Part shown: positions 26,504 through 36,333 of the stretch, in pieces
How the letters are laid out: every line of letters starts with the position of its first letter
How positions within the stretch are numbered: position 1 is the stretch's first letter
NCBI RefSeq assembly: GCF_000424105.1
Contig: NZ_AUJG01000007.1
Location: forward strand, 1 to 64,000
Length of the DNA: 64,000 bases
Direction of reading: 5' to 3'
Source: Lachnospira multipara ATCC 19207
Lineage (GTDB): Bacteria > Bacillota > Clostridia > Lachnospirales > Lachnospiraceae
Program-made: the position numbers and the translations under genes
Notes under the pieces: generated by a model
Database searches by the model: none
Told to the model about the DNA's origin: nothing
What the model saw: the letters and a program-made list of their open reading frames with translations, nothing else

Positions 26504-27897
26504 TATGTGTTACCTCCCAATAGCTGTTTAGCAATAAATTGCTCATTGATAAGCTCAATATCATTAGGAACATTTTGTCCTGATGTTGTGTAAGATAAAG
26601 GGGCATTTGTAAGCATTTTCACATTAATAATATTGCCTAGAGAACAAGTTTCATCTAGCTTTGTAAAAATGATTTTCCAGCCCTTTATGTCATCATATTT
26701 CTTAGCAATATTAACTAAGTCCTTATACTTTGTTGTAACGCTAAGAGTTAAGTAAATATCTAGGTCATAGTCTTCCTTATAATCCGTTGCTACCTCAAGT
26801 AAGCGTTTTAACTCTTCCATCTGTTCTTCAGACTTATGAGATCTACCTGCAGTATCCACTAAGACTAAGTCGTAGTTTTTAAAGCTTTCAAGGCTTTCCC
26901 TTAACTCCTCTGGTCCATAGACTACATCCACAGGGCAGTCAATAATTGAAGCATAGGTATTTAGCTGCTCTACCGCTGCAATTCTATAGGTATCTGAAGT
27001 TATAAAAGCAACCTTTGCGTATTTTTCAAGCTTAAACTTAGATGCAATCTTAGCAATAGTTGTAGTTTTTCCAACTCCTGTAGGTCCAATAAAGAAGGCA
27101 AGCTTTGGCTTTGAATTAAGTTTAACCGGACTAGCCTCCCCAAGCTTAAGTATGATTTTTTGATAAACTGCAGAAAGAATGCTATCAATGTCAGAATCCT
27201 TTTGCATAGATAAGGCAATCTCTCCTAGAATTTCATCTACATACTTTTCATCCACTTCGCTATCTACTAGCTTTTTATGGATTAGCTTTAAAAATGTATC
27301 ATTAGAGGAGTTTTCCTTAGGACTTGTTTTTGTTAGTTCTGCCTCTAATGTCTTAGCTTCTGTCTTATTTTCTGTCTTAGTTTCTGTCTTCGCTTCTAGC
27401 TTAGCTTCTGTTTTAGCTTCTGTTTTAGCTTCTAGCTTAGTATTCTTTTTTACTTCCTCATCCTCATAAATAATATCAGGATTTCTATAGATTTCGCTTT
27501 TTCTATTCTTAGAATCAAAGCGATTGTCTTGTCTTAGTTTCTGATTATTAGCACTAGATTCCTTCATAAGTTTTTGAAGAGCATCTAGTCTTTCCTCGAT
27601 TCTTTTTGGATCATTTAAATCAATGTCCTCATCAGCTCTTAAATCAAGAGAAGCATTGTCATTAGATTTTTTAGGATCAACCGTCTTCATTTCTGGTTTT
27701 CTTGTGTTTACATTTTTTATAAATTCCTTCTCTTCAAGAGCCGCAGTAATCTCCACCTGGTCCTTTTTGAAAATTCTAAAAAGTCCTCTGGCCTTTAAAA
27801 ACTTAATATTTAGGACCACAGCATTGGCCCCAAGCTCCTCCTTAGCTTTTTTCATTGCCTCATTTTCTGTTGGCGCTTGAAATTTCTTAACTATCAT
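26503..27897 (-). CDS. flhF: Flagellar SRP-like GTPase FlhF
   Basis: An SRP-family GTPase that sets the site of flagellar assembly. The N-terminal B domain starts MIVKKFQAPTENEAMKKAKEELG. A variable charged linker contains degenerate EAKTEAK-type repeats (about residues 148-185). The NG domain has FFIGPTGVGKTTTIAKIASK near residue 268, LVDTAGRSHK and TKLDET. The length of 464 aa is within the family range. It starts directly next to the flhA stop, with no gap. Confidence 0.96.
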   Translation of the reverse strand: MIVKKFQAPTENEAMKKAKEELGANAVVLNIKFLKARGLFRIFKKDQVEITAALEEKEFIKNVNTRKPEMKTVDPKKSNDNASLDLRADEDIDLNDPKRIEERLDALQKLMKESSANNQKLRQDNRFDSKNRKSEIYRNPDIIYEDEEVKKNTKLEAKTEAKTEAKLEAKTETKTENKTEAKTLEAELTKTSPKENSSNDTFLKLIHKKLVDSEVDEKYVDEILGEIALSMQKDSDIDSILSAVYQKIILKLGEASPVKLNSKPKLAFFIGPTGVGKTTTIAKIASKFKLEKYAKVAFITSDTYRIAAVEQLNTYASIIDCPVDVVYGPEELRESLESFKNYDLVLVDTAGRSHKSEEQMEELKRLLEVATDYKEDYDLDIYLTLSVTTKYKDLVNIAKKYDDIKGWKIIFTKLDETCSLGNIINVKMLTNAPLSYTTSGQNVPNDIELINEQFIAKQLLGGNT

Positions 27898-29943
27898 TTA
27901 CGCTGTCACCATCCCCACTGATTGTAATTCTACGTTGGATTCCACTTCATTATAGGAAATCACTATTATGTCCTTATAGTAGTCAACTGCAAGCTTTTTA
28001 AAATATAATCTCACAATTGGTGAAGTGATAACTATTGGATTTTTTCCCATATCCTCTAATTTCTTTAACTCACTTCCTGTAGAAGCCATAATCTTTTTAG
28101 TTCTCTCAGGATCAAGAGAAAGATATGACCCCTGCTCGGTATTCTTAACAGAGCTCATAATTTCCTGCTCAATATTTGGATCAAGAGTAACTACACTTGT
28201 AGTTTCATTTGATGGGAAATACTTGCCTGAAATTGCTCTCTTTAAACTTTGTCTTACATATTCTGTTAATATATCTGTATCTCTTGTTACAGATGCATGA
28301 TCTGCTAGAGTTTCAAAAATAGTAACTAAATCCCTAATAGAGATACCCTCTGATAAAAGATTTTGTAAAACCTTTTGGATTTCACCAATACCAAGTAGCT
28401 TTGGCACTAATTCATCTATTAATGCCTGATTATTGTCCTTAATGTTATTAATAAGATTAGATACATCCTGTCTTGTAAGAAGCTCAGATATATGCTGTCT
28501 TATAATTTCTGTAAGATGAGTAGCTATAATTGAAGGTGGGTCTACTACAGTGTAGCCAAGGGATTCTGCTCTTTCTCTCTGACTTTCAGTAATCCAAATA
28601 GCTGGTAGATGGAAGGATGGTTCAAAGGTTGGTATACCTGTGATTTCCTCTTCTACATAGCCTGGATTCATAGCCATATAATGATCAAATAAAATCTCAC
28701 CATCTGAAACCTGAATACCCTTAATCTTAATTATATACTGATTAGGATTTAACTGAATATTATCCCTAAGTCTAATAATTGGAACAACGGCACCTAGTTC
28801 TAGGGCCACCTGTCGTCTAATCATTACAACTCTATCAAGTAAATCACCACCTTGATTTACATCAGCAAGGGGAATAATTCCATAACCAAATTCCAATTCA
28901 ATAGGATCTACATTTAGTAAATTCACCACATTTTCTGGTTTTCGAATTTCTTGGGCTTCTGCCTCACTTTCCTCTACTTCCTCTTCTATTGCCTCTACTC
29001 CAGTTCTCTTCTTTAATCTTCTGCCAACTACAATTAATGCTATTCCCAAAGGAATATAGATATAATTTGGTAGAGGTGTAAAAAGGCCCATAACCACAAG
29101 GGCTGCACCAACCATCATTAATACCTTATCAATTGAAAATAATTGACCGACGATTTCATCACCAAGCTCGCCATCAGAACTTGCCTTAGTTACCAAAATA
29201 CCAGTTGCCAAAGAAATAAGAAGGGATGGAATCTGTGAACTTAAACCATCACCAATAGTAAGGATTGTATACTTATTTAGGGCCTCATTTACTGTTAGAC
29301 CACTGTAGAGCATACCCATTACAATACCACCAACTAAGTTGATACCTGTAATAATAAGGCCTGCGGTTGCATCACCCTTTACATACTTAGTAGCACCATC
29401 CATAGAACCAAAGAAAGCATTCTCTTGCTGTAATTTCTTTCTCTTCTCTGCTGCCTCTTTATCTGTAATAGCACCTGTATTAAGGTCTGAATCAATAGCC
29501 ATCTGCTTACCAGCCATAGCATCAAGAGTGAATCTTGCTGTTACTTCTGCTACTCTTTCAGAACCCTTATTAATAACTATGAACTGAATGATAATGATAA
29601 TTATGAAAATGATAATACCAATTACTAAGTTACCGCCACCAACGAATTGACCGAAAGTAAGAACGACCTTACCTGCATCACCATCTCTTAAAATCAGCTT
29701 AGTTGATGATACATTTAAGCCAATTCTAAAGATTGTTGTGAAAAGCAAAATTGTTGGATAAGAGGCCATATCAAGTACTTCCTTAGCAAAAAGAGCATTA
29801 AAAAGTACAATTAAGGCAACACTTAAATTAAAGGCTAGTAAAAAATCTAGCAACCATGAAGGGATGGAAATAATAAAGAACATAACTGCAGAAAGTAGGT
29901 AAATTCCTACAAACAAATCTGTCTTTTTTAGACTGATTTTCAT
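27898..29943 (-). CDS. flhA: Flagellar export gate protein FlhA
   Basis: The largest membrane component of the flagellar type III export gate. At 681 aa it has eight predicted membrane helices in the first half. The conserved FHIPEP-type region includes FGQFVGGGNLVIGII, RFTLDAMAGKQMAIDSDLN and GDGLSSQIPSLLISLATGI. The C-terminal cytoplasmic domain that docks chaperone-substrate complexes follows. It sits between flhB and flhF. Confidence 0.97.
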   Translation of the reverse strand: MKISLKKTDLFVGIYLLSAVMFFIISIPSWLLDFLLAFNLSVALIVLFNALFAKEVLDMASYPTILLFTTIFRIGLNVSSTKLILRDGDAGKVVLTFGQFVGGGNLVIGIIIFIIIIIIQFIVINKGSERVAEVTARFTLDAMAGKQMAIDSDLNTGAITDKEAAEKRKKLQQENAFFGSMDGATKYVKGDATAGLIITGINLVGGIVMGMLYSGLTVNEALNKYTILTIGDGLSSQIPSLLISLATGILVTKASSDGELGDEIVGQLFSIDKVLMMVGAALVVMGLFTPLPNYIYIPLGIALIVVGRRLKKRTGVEAIEEEVEESEAEAQEIRKPENVVNLLNVDPIELEFGYGIIPLADVNQGGDLLDRVVMIRRQVALELGAVVPIIRLRDNIQLNPNQYIIKIKGIQVSDGEILFDHYMAMNPGYVEEEITGIPTFEPSFHLPAIWITESQRERAESLGYTVVDPPSIIATHLTEIIRQHISELLTRQDVSNLINNIKDNNQALIDELVPKLLGIGEIQKVLQNLLSEGISIRDLVTIFETLADHASVTRDTDILTEYVRQSLKRAISGKYFPSNETTSVVTLDPNIEQEIMSSVKNTEQGSYLSLDPERTKKIMASTGSELKKLEDMGKNPIVITSPIVRLYFKKLAVDYYKDIIVISYNEVESNVELQSVGMVTA

Positions 29944-30022
29944 ATTCCTATTCCCCCTTTCATGAATAACACCTTAGCAAAATGGTAATTTTATTACATA
30001 AAATATTATTCATTCATTAAAA

Positions 30023-31189
30023 TTATACCATAGTGCTAGTTAAGTTTCTATTCTTTGTTTTCATTACTGCTGCAAGAATTTCAGCAACTGCCACATATAA
30101 TTCAGGAGGTATTTCCTCACCGATTTCAATATTGTGATAAAGAATTCTTGCAAGTGGTTTGTTCTCTACAATTTCAATGTTATATTCTTTTGCTTTATCT
30201 TTAATCTGAAAAGCAAGATAATCTGCACCCTTTGCAATAACTATAGGAGCTTTTCCAGATTCAGGATCGTATTTAAGGGCTACTGCAAAGTGAGTTGGGT
30301 TTGTAATAACTACATCTGCCTCAGGTAATTGCTGCATCATTCTACGTCTAGAAATATCATTCATTCTTCTTCTAATCATGCCCTTAACCTGTGGATCACC
30401 TTCAGAATCCTTATACTCATCCTTAATTTCTTGCTTTGTCATCATATTGTCGTTTTTAAATTTATGTCTTTGGTAAATTAAATCCACAACGCCAATTATT
30501 AGAAAAACTAGGCTAACCCTAATTCCTAAATCAATAATTATCTGACCGGTTCTTACAATGGCCGTATAAAGAGACACATCATAAAAGGAATATATGACAT
30601 AAACCTGCTTTTTTACCATTGACCATACAACAATCGCTAAAATTGTCATCATGGCAATAGCCTTAATAAGTTCAAAAACCTGCTTAAAGGAAAACATTCT
30701 CTTAAAGCCATTTAGCGGGCTTATTTTACTAGCCTTAGGCTTTAGTGGTTTAGCAGTTACCATCCAGCTTTGCTGCAAGGCATTTCCTAAAATTGCTATA
30801 ACTACACCAACAATTAAAACCGGTGCAATAATGGTAATAATCATCATGCCAACATTTTTTAAAATATCCATAGCCATCTCTGATTCAAGTCCAAAGCCAC
30901 TAGTACTAGTCACTGTTTCAAAGTAGGAATAAATTTCATTGAAAGCCTTTAAAAAGCCATTTCCAATGCCTGCCACATAAATTTTTAAAAGAATGAAAAT
31001 GGAGAGCAGGGACACTGCTGTAATTATTTCCTTACTTTTTGCTACCTGACCTTCTTTTCTTACATCCTTTAACTTTTTATTAGTTGCAGGCTCTGTCTTT
31101 TCACCACCAGGTCCATCTTGTGCAAAGAACTGAAGGTTTAGTTTTATTGCTAGTTTATATTCATTTATATTAAGAGATACATTTTCCAT
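30023..31189 (-). CDS. flhB: Flagellar export switch protein FlhB
   Basis: An autocleaving membrane protein that switches export from rod/hook to filament substrates. The N-terminus has a clostridial-type extension before GGEKTEPATNKKLKDVRKEG. Four membrane segments follow, then a cytoplasmic domain with the self-cleavage site NPTH at residues 297-300 (ADVVITNPTHFAVALKYD). The length of 388 aa is normal. It lies 11 bases after fliR. Confidence 0.97.
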   Translation of the reverse strand: MENVSLNINEYKLAIKLNLQFFAQDGPGGEKTEPATNKKLKDVRKEGQVAKSKEIITAVSLLSIFILLKIYVAGIGNGFLKAFNEIYSYFETVTSTSGFGLESEMAMDILKNVGMMIITIIAPVLIVGVVIAILGNALQQSWMVTAKPLKPKASKISPLNGFKRMFSFKQVFELIKAIAMMTILAIVVWSMVKKQVYVIYSFYDVSLYTAIVRTGQIIIDLGIRVSLVFLIIGVVDLIYQRHKFKNDNMMTKQEIKDEYKDSEGDPQVKGMIRRRMNDISRRRMMQQLPEADVVITNPTHFAVALKYDPESGKAPIVIAKGADYLAFQIKDKAKEYNIEIVENKPLARILYHNIEIGEEIPPELYVAVAEILAAVMKTKNRNLTSTMV

Positions 31190-31200
31190 AAAAAATCCCC

Positions 31201-31977
31201 CTAATACATGCTCTTTACAAGTTTGGCAAGGATGGTCTTTATCTCAGTTTGAAGGAAGTTTGCAATGGAAGGTAGCATAGAGATGGTAACTAGAATTACA
31301 AAGATACCTACAAAAATCTTAAGCTGCATACCTACAACAAACATGTTCATCTGAGGCGACACCTTTGCAAGAATTGCCAAAACGCAATTTAGTAAAAGAG
31401 TTGCTGCAAATACTGGCAGGGCAATTCTAAAGCCGATGATAAAATAGTCAGACATAAAGTCTAGAACTATATCAAAGATGCTTGCCTTAAATATAGCTCC
31501 CCCTAGAGGAATTACTTTAAAGGTCTCTACTATTGCCCCAATTAGGTATCTGTGAAGGCCTGAAATTACTAGAATAAGCATAATTAGATAATAATAAAAA
31601 TTTCCCATAATACCGGTTTGCATTCTAGTAGTCGGGTCGTATAGCTGGGCCATAGATAGACCTATATCCATATCTATAGTTTTTCCTGCAAAGTAAATAA
31701 TTTGCACACTCATAAGGCTTAGGGCACCTAGTATTAGTCCCACTAAAACTTCTCTTAATACAAGTATTGAATAGCCAAGCATGCTGTTATACTCAATGGA
31801 TAAACTAGGGTTTGCAGCATAAACTATCATGCTAATAAAAAAGGCTAGGCCGATTTTAATTCTGCCTGGTATTCCCTTAGTATTAAAAAAAGGCGCAACA
31901 TACAAAAATGATGCGAGCCTTATTAAAATCAATATAAAAATTAAAAACTGGTCAATAATAATTGAGTATTCTATCAT
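31201..31977 (-). CDS. fliR: Flagellar export apparatus protein FliR
   Basis: A 258-aa protein with about six membrane segments and the conserved patterns LIRLASFLYVAPFFNTKGIP, GLILGALSLMSVQIIYFAGKTID and VSPQMNMFVVGMQLKI. It forms the core export gate helix with FliP and FliQ. Spacing to fliQ (23 bases) and flhB (11 bases) supports one operon. Confidence 0.96.
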   Translation of the reverse strand: MIEYSIIIDQFLIFILILIRLASFLYVAPFFNTKGIPGRIKIGLAFFISMIVYAANPSLSIEYNSMLGYSILVLREVLVGLILGALSLMSVQIIYFAGKTIDMDIGLSMAQLYDPTTRMQTGIMGNFYYYLIMLILVISGLHRYLIGAIVETFKVIPLGGAIFKASIFDIVLDFMSDYFIIGFRIALPVFAATLLLNCVLAILAKVSPQMNMFVVGMQLKIFVGIFVILVTISMLPSIANFLQTEIKTILAKLVKSMY

Positions 31978-32000
31978 ATTTTAATCCTCTAGACTCTTAA

Positions 32001-32270
32001 TCATCGAATATATGTAGCAAAGTTTCCCCATAGGTTGTTCATAAATTCCACGATTGTTGAAAGAATCCAGTTTCCAAGAATCATAAGAGCCAACATTATT
32101 GCTAATAATTTTGGCACGAAAGTAAGAGTCTGTTCCTGAATAGATGTTAATGTCTGGAACAAACTGATAACTAGACCCACTATCATAGATACTAATAATA
32201 GCGGAACAGAAGTTTTAACAATTACCCAAATTGTCTGTCTTGCAACTGTTATTACGTCTCCTACTTGCAT
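32001..32270 (-). CDS. fliQ: Flagellar export apparatus protein FliQ
   Basis: A small two-helix membrane protein of the FliPQR gate (VGLVISLFQTLTSIQEQTLT and similar conserved segments). The frame is open further up, to 32294. The ATG at 32270 has GGGGGA six to seven bases before it and gives 89 aa, the usual FliQ length, so I chose that start. It lies between fliP (95-base gap) and fliR. Confidence 0.95.
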   Translation of the reverse strand: MQVGDVITVARQTIWVIVKTSVPLLLVSMIVGLVISLFQTLTSIQEQTLTFVPKLLAIMLALMILGNWILSTIVEFMNNLWGNFATYIR

Positions 32271-32365
32271 CCTAAATCCCCCAACAAACCTCAAATCCTT
32301 TAGTAATACATTAAAAAATTCAAATCCAAATCTCTTTAGCTAGCTATACTAACTACGATTTCTAT

Positions 32366-33166
32366 CTAAAAGGTCTTTAAAAGGTTTCCAATTATTAAAT
32401 TCCAGCCATCTGCCATTACAAAGAGCAAAATCTTAAATGGAGCACTAATAGTAGTTGGCGGTAACATCATCATACCCATTGACATAAGGGTTGAAGAAAC
32501 TACCATATCAATAACAATAAATGGAAGATAAATTAAGAAACCTATAATGAATGCGATTCTTAGTTCGCTAATAATAAAGGCTGGAACTAATACTCGCATT
32601 TCAATATCATCTTCAGATTCTATTGAGCCTTCTTCTACACCTGCTGCGCTAAAAAATGTGTCTAGATCCTTTGTAGATACCTGGCTTAACATAAACTTTC
32701 TAATAGGCTTTACTCCTATATCATAGGCCTCTTCTAAGGATATCTCATTATTAGAGAGGGGCTCTATGGCATTGGTATATACCTCATTGAAAGTTGGTTG
32801 CATAACAAAAAAAGTCAAAAATAAGGACAAACCTATAATTACTTGATTAGGCGGAACAGTCTGTGTTCCAATGGCCGCTCTTGTAAAGTGAAGCACTATT
32901 ACAATACGGGTAAAAGAAGTCAGCATTATAAGTATTGACGGAGCTAATGCAATAACTGTCAACACTAAGAGCATCTGTAAAACGCTTGCCATATCAGAGC
33001 CATCCCCAGCTGAGATATTAACATCAATCAAATTATTAGCGCTAGCTGTTGTCTCCTCTTCTGCTAATACATTTACACTAGCAAAAAGACTAACAAAAAT
33101 AACTAGACTAGTAATTAGCCAAATTTTACAAATTGCCTTCTTATGCCTCTTCATCCACTGCAACAT
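32366..33166 (-). CDS. fliP: Flagellar export apparatus protein FliP
   Basis: The core pore protein of the flagellar export gate, 266 aa. An N-terminal signal-like segment (about residues 14-35) precedes the conserved LVLTVIALAPSILIMLTSFT, RIVIVLHFTRAAIGTQTVPP and SSTLMSMGMMMLPPTTISAP. FliP is one of the most conserved flagellar proteins, and the match is unambiguous. It is 17 bases after fliO. Confidence 0.97.
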   Translation of the reverse strand: MLQWMKRHKKAICKIWLITSLVIFVSLFASVNVLAEEETTASANNLIDVNISAGDGSDMASVLQMLLVLTVIALAPSILIMLTSFTRIVIVLHFTRAAIGTQTVPPNQVIIGLSLFLTFFVMQPTFNEVYTNAIEPLSNNEISLEEAYDIGVKPIRKFMLSQVSTKDLDTFFSAAGVEEGSIESEDDIEMRVLVPAFIISELRIAFIIGFLIYLPFIVIDMVVSSTLMSMGMMMLPPTTISAPFKILLFVMADGWNLIIGNLLKTF

Positions 33167-33183
33167 AAATCATCCCTACCCCA

Positions 33184-33561
33184 TCAATCTTCTGGCTTGT
33201 CCTTCTTAAACTTATCTATTATAGCCTTAAAACTTTCGGCGTTCGACTTAGAGATAGATGAATCTGTGTTAAATTGTAAATCTCCCTCATCCACTTCACA
33301 TAAATAGCTTATGCTATCCTTGCATATAGCAATCGCAAAGCACTTCTTTCCTATCCTCACAATTTGAATATACTTGGTATTAGATACCTTTTGTGTCTCA
33401 AGAATTTGTATGTTTCCACGCCCAAGCTTTTCTTTTTGAATATTTCCTACAATTCTTATTGAAAAATAAGTAATTCCTATGACTATTATAAAAATAACTA
33501 GTAATGTAACAAACTCAGCGATTTCGTCTAAGCTGTTAGTTAAAATCAAGTTAGTTGTCAT
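33184..33561 (-). CDS. fliO: Flagellar biosynthetic protein FliO (FliZ-like)
   Basis: 125 aa with one N-terminal membrane helix (about residues 15-35), followed by the small FliO beta domain (KLGRGNIQILETQKVSNTKY). FliO stabilises FliP during gate assembly. It sits directly upstream of fliP and starts immediately after the cheY stop, the standard cheY-fliO-fliP order of Firmicutes. Confidence 0.88.
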   Translation of the reverse strand: MTTNLILTNSLDEIAEFVTLLVIFIIVIGITYFSIRIVGNIQKEKLGRGNIQILETQKVSNTKYIQIVRIGKKCFAIAICKDSISYLCEVDEGDLQFNTDSSISKSNAESFKAIIDKFKKDKPED

Positions 33562-33924
33562 TTATCCTACTACTTTCTGCACTGCCTCAATAACTCTATC
33601 AGCCTGGAATGGCTTTACGATAAAGTCCTTAGCGCCTGACTGAATTGATTCAATAACCATGGCCTGCTGTCCCATCGCAGAACACATAATTACAGATGCG
33701 TTAGGATCTGAAGCCTTAATCTTTTTTAAAGCCTCAATTCCATCCATCTCTGGCATAGTGATATCCATAAGAACAAGATCTGGCTTTAATTCAGCGTACT
33801 TTTCAACTGCTTTCGCGCCATTTTCAGCCTCACCAGCAATATTATAACCATTCTTAGTTAGAATATCTTTAATCATCATTCTCATAAATGCCGCGTCATC
33901 ACAAATTAAAATATTCTTTGCCAT
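33562..33924 (-). CDS. cheY: Chemotaxis response regulator CheY
   Basis: A single receiver domain of 120 aa. Its key residues are acidic Asp9 and Asp10, phospho-acceptor Asp54 (VLMDITMPEMDG), Ser82 in the MCSAMGQQ switch motif, and Lys104 (IVKPFQ). CheY-P binds FliM and FliY at the switch. It lies between fliY and fliO. The gap upstream contains a possible internal promoter with a TATAAT-like -10 near 33971, but the -35 box is weak. Confidence 0.95.
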   Translation of the reverse strand: MAKNILICDDAAFMRMMIKDILTKNGYNIAGEAENGAKAVEKYAELKPDLVLMDITMPEMDGIEALKKIKASDPNASVIMCSAMGQQAMVIESIQSGAKDFIVKPFQADRVIEAVQKVVG

Positions 33925-34021
33925 ACAATATCTCCTATCTGAATTAAATTTTCACAAAATCATTTAACTGTATTATACACCATTTATCATAAATTTACTA
34001 TTGTTTTTTACAAAAAAGTTG

Positions 34022-35269
34022 TTATTTAATAATTTCTGTAATTCTAACACCGAAGCTTTCTTCGATTACAACTACTTCGCCCTTGGCTACATACTTGCCA
34101 TTAACTAGGATATCTACTGGCTCACCGGCGATTTTATTAAGTTCAATAATTGTACCTGGTGCAAAATCTAGAATATCTTTAATTGATTTTGAGGTTCTAC
34201 CAAGTTCTACTGTTACCTCAAGAGGTACATCCATAATAAGACCAATATTTTCTTGGGCAGTTAACTGTCCTAGGTCTTGTGAGAATGGCTGGAAGGAAGC
34301 TGGTGCCACATTAACATCAGGCTGTGCATAGCCATACATTGGCATTCCCTGCATTGGCATTCCTTGCATTGGCATTCCCTGCATCGGCATTCCCTGCATC
34401 GGCATTCCCTGCATTGGCATTCCCTGCATTGGCATTCCCTGCATTCCCATTCCTGCATTCATAGCATTTGGATCTGGGGCTGCCTGTGGTGGTGGTGTGG
34501 TGGCTGCTGGTGCCGGTGTTGGTTCTGGCGCCGGTGCTGGTGCTTCCTCTTCCTTTGGCATAAACATTTCTAGTAATTCTTCTGCAAATTCCTTAGGATA
34601 TAGCTGCATGATTTCACTATCGATTAAATCACCGATTTGCATTTTAAAGGCAACCATAACAAAAGGCTTTGATAAGAATTTTGGTAAATTTTCATCCACA
34701 TCATTGTAGGTTTCAACAAGGTTTGAAACTGGTGGACTAATATCGATTTTCCTATTAAACATTGATGAAAGAGATGTAGCTGCCGAACCCATCATCTGAT
34801 TCATAGCTTCGCCAATGGCACTTAAATGAAGCTCTGATAAAGGTTCGTCATCATTTGCAACACCTGCTCCACCCATCATAAGGTCAGTAATAATCTTTAC
34901 ATCGTTTTCCTTTAAAACTAAAACATTATTACCGTCTAGACCTTCCTTATAGGAAATCTGCATCATAACACACGGTCTATCATATTTATGAGATAAGTCA
35001 TCCCAGCTGCATACATCTACCTTTGGTGTTGTAATATTAACTGTTTGATTAAGAAGAGAACTTAGAGTTGTAGCCGCAGTCCCCATGCTTATATTAGAAA
35101 TCTCTCCTACAGCATCTTTTTCTGAATCAGCTAAGCTAAATGCATCTTCTCCTGATAACTCAGCAGCAGCACTCTCAGATGGTTCTTCTACCCCTCCGCC
35201 ATCGTCTGAATCTGTGGACATACCACTTAGGAGAGCATTGATTTCATCTTGTGATAGCATTCCATCCAT
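34022..35269 (-). CDS. fliY: Flagellar switch protein FliY (CheC-like plus FliN domain)
   Basis: Firmicute FliY, 415 aa. An N-terminal CheY-P binding peptide (MLSQDEINALLSGMS) comes first. A CheC-like phosphatase region carries two ExxN motifs (VGEISNISMGTAATTLS and IGEAMNQMMGSAATSLS). A P/A-rich linker follows with seven copies of the pentapeptide GMPMQ (about residues 275-310). The C-terminal FliN/SpoA domain is LDVPLEVTVELGRTSKSIKD-like and ends in RITEIIK. It forms the C-ring and probably dephosphorylates CheY-P. It lies four bases after fliM. The 15-bp tandem repeat in the linker could vary in copy number. Confidence 0.95.
   Translation of the reverse strand: MDGMLSQDEINALLSGMSTDSDDGGGVEEPSESAAAELSGEDAFSLADSEKDAVGEISNISMGTAATTLSSLLNQTVNITTPKVDVCSWDDLSHKYDRPCVMMQISYKEGLDGNNVLVLKENDVKIITDLMMGGAGVANDDEPLSELHLSAIGEAMNQMMGSAATSLSSMFNRKIDISPPVSNLVETYNDVDENLPKFLSKPFVMVAFKMQIGDLIDSEIMQLYPKEFAEELLEMFMPKEEEAPAPAPEPTPAPAATTPPPQAAPDPNAMNAGMGMQGMPMQGMPMQGMPMQGMPMQGMPMQGMPMQGMPMYGYAQPDVNVAPASFQPFSQDLGQLTAQENIGLIMDVPLEVTVELGRTSKSIKDILDFAPGTIIELNKIAGEPVDILVNGKYVAKGEVVVIEESFGVRITEIIK
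34341..34445. repeat. 15-bp tandem repeat in fliY, seven copies
   Basis: Seven in-frame copies of a 15-bp unit (GGCATTCCCTGCATT on the plus strand, period starts at 34341, 34356, 34371, 34386, 34401, 34416, 34431) with only T/C changes. It encodes a repeated GMPMQ pentapeptide in the linker before the FliN domain. The near identity of copies suggests recent slippage. Confidence 0.9.
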
Positions 35270-35273
35270 AGCT

Positions 35274-36257
35274 TTATGTATCCTCCTCTCTTATAACTTC
35301 TGTAACCCTCACTGCATATTTATCTTCAAAATAACCTGGCAAGGCTTTAAACTTTTTAATATTACCTACGTAAATATCAAGCTCTTGTTCTACCTTTTTG
35401 TTGACTCTAATAATATCCCCATATTGTAGGCCAACAAAATCTGCCACGCTAATATTTGATTTTCCTAAAACTGCCTTAATTGGGATCTCTGACCTTGAAA
35501 TCATGCTTTCAATTTCACGTTCAAAGGTCTCGCCACCCTTTTCTTGCATGTTAGCAAACCAATATTTTGTATTTAACTTATCCATAACAGGTTCTAGTGT
35601 TGTAAATGGAAGACACACATTCATAAGGCCTTCCACATCACCAATCTTTAGATTCATAGTTACAATGGCTATGGTCTCTGTTGGTGATATAATCTGAGCA
35701 AACTGGGAATTAGTCTCGATTCTTTCTAGTCTTGGCTGTACTTTTACCACATTTTCCCAGGGCTCTTCCATTAGATTAACACAGATAGATAAAATTCTTT
35801 CAATAATAGTAAGCTCGATTTCTGAAAATTCTCTTTCCTTTTCAAGGGCATTTCCCTGTCCGCCAAGTAGTCTATCTACTATGGCAAAACCAAGGTTTGA
35901 AGCCATTTCCATAATTACAGAGCCATTTAGGGGATTCATTCCCACAACTCCTAGTAACACAGGATTTGAAAGGGCGTTTGAAAACTCGGAATAAATTACG
36001 ACTTCTGAGTTTACTACATCTACTGTAACTGATTTACGAAGATAAGCTGGTAAATTAGTTGCAAGCAAACGTCCAAAATTTTCAAAAATAATCTCTAGTG
36101 TTCTTAAATGCTCCTTAGCAAACTTAGACGGTCTGGCAAAGTCGTAATTCTTAACTTGCTTTTCGTCGGAGTTTTTCATCTCATCTACATCAAGTTCACC
36201 ACTACTAAGTGCTTTTAAGAGGTTATCAATTTCATTTTGTGAAAGAACTTCACTCAT
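35274..36257 (-). CDS. fliM: Flagellar motor switch protein FliM
   Basis: A C-ring protein that binds CheY-P and sets rotation direction. At 327 aa it has the N-terminal CheY-binding motif SQNEIDNLLKAL, the conserved YDFARPSKFAKEHLRTLEII, the FliM middle domain with GGQG and a C-terminal SpoA-like domain. It is four bases upstream of fliY and downstream of fliL after a 104-base gap holding a palindrome. Confidence 0.97.
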   Translation of the reverse strand: MSEVLSQNEIDNLLKALSSGELDVDEMKNSDEKQVKNYDFARPSKFAKEHLRTLEIIFENFGRLLATNLPAYLRKSVTVDVVNSEVVIYSEFSNALSNPVLLGVVGMNPLNGSVIMEMASNLGFAIVDRLLGGQGNALEKEREFSEIELTIIERILSICVNLMEEPWENVVKVQPRLERIETNSQFAQIISPTETIAIVTMNLKIGDVEGLMNVCLPFTTLEPVMDKLNTKYWFANMQEKGGETFEREIESMISRSEIPIKAVLGKSNISVADFVGLQYGDIIRVNKKVEQELDIYVGNIKKFKALPGYFEDKYAVRVTEVIREEDT

Positions 36258-36333
36258 TTACTCCCACCTCTCTTTTCAAATCCTCTCCTTACCTCTTACA
36301 CAATCAAATCGCTTCGCAATCAGCTCGCACACG

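Noticed and set aside
34341-34445. CRISPR-like array
   Set aside because: Units are 15 bp, contiguous without spacers, in frame inside fliY, and there are no cas genes.
34270-34458. Cys/Arg-rich frame (repeated CREC units) in fliY and the His/Ser frame opposite
   Set aside because: Shadow frames of the 15-bp repeat inside a real fliY gene.
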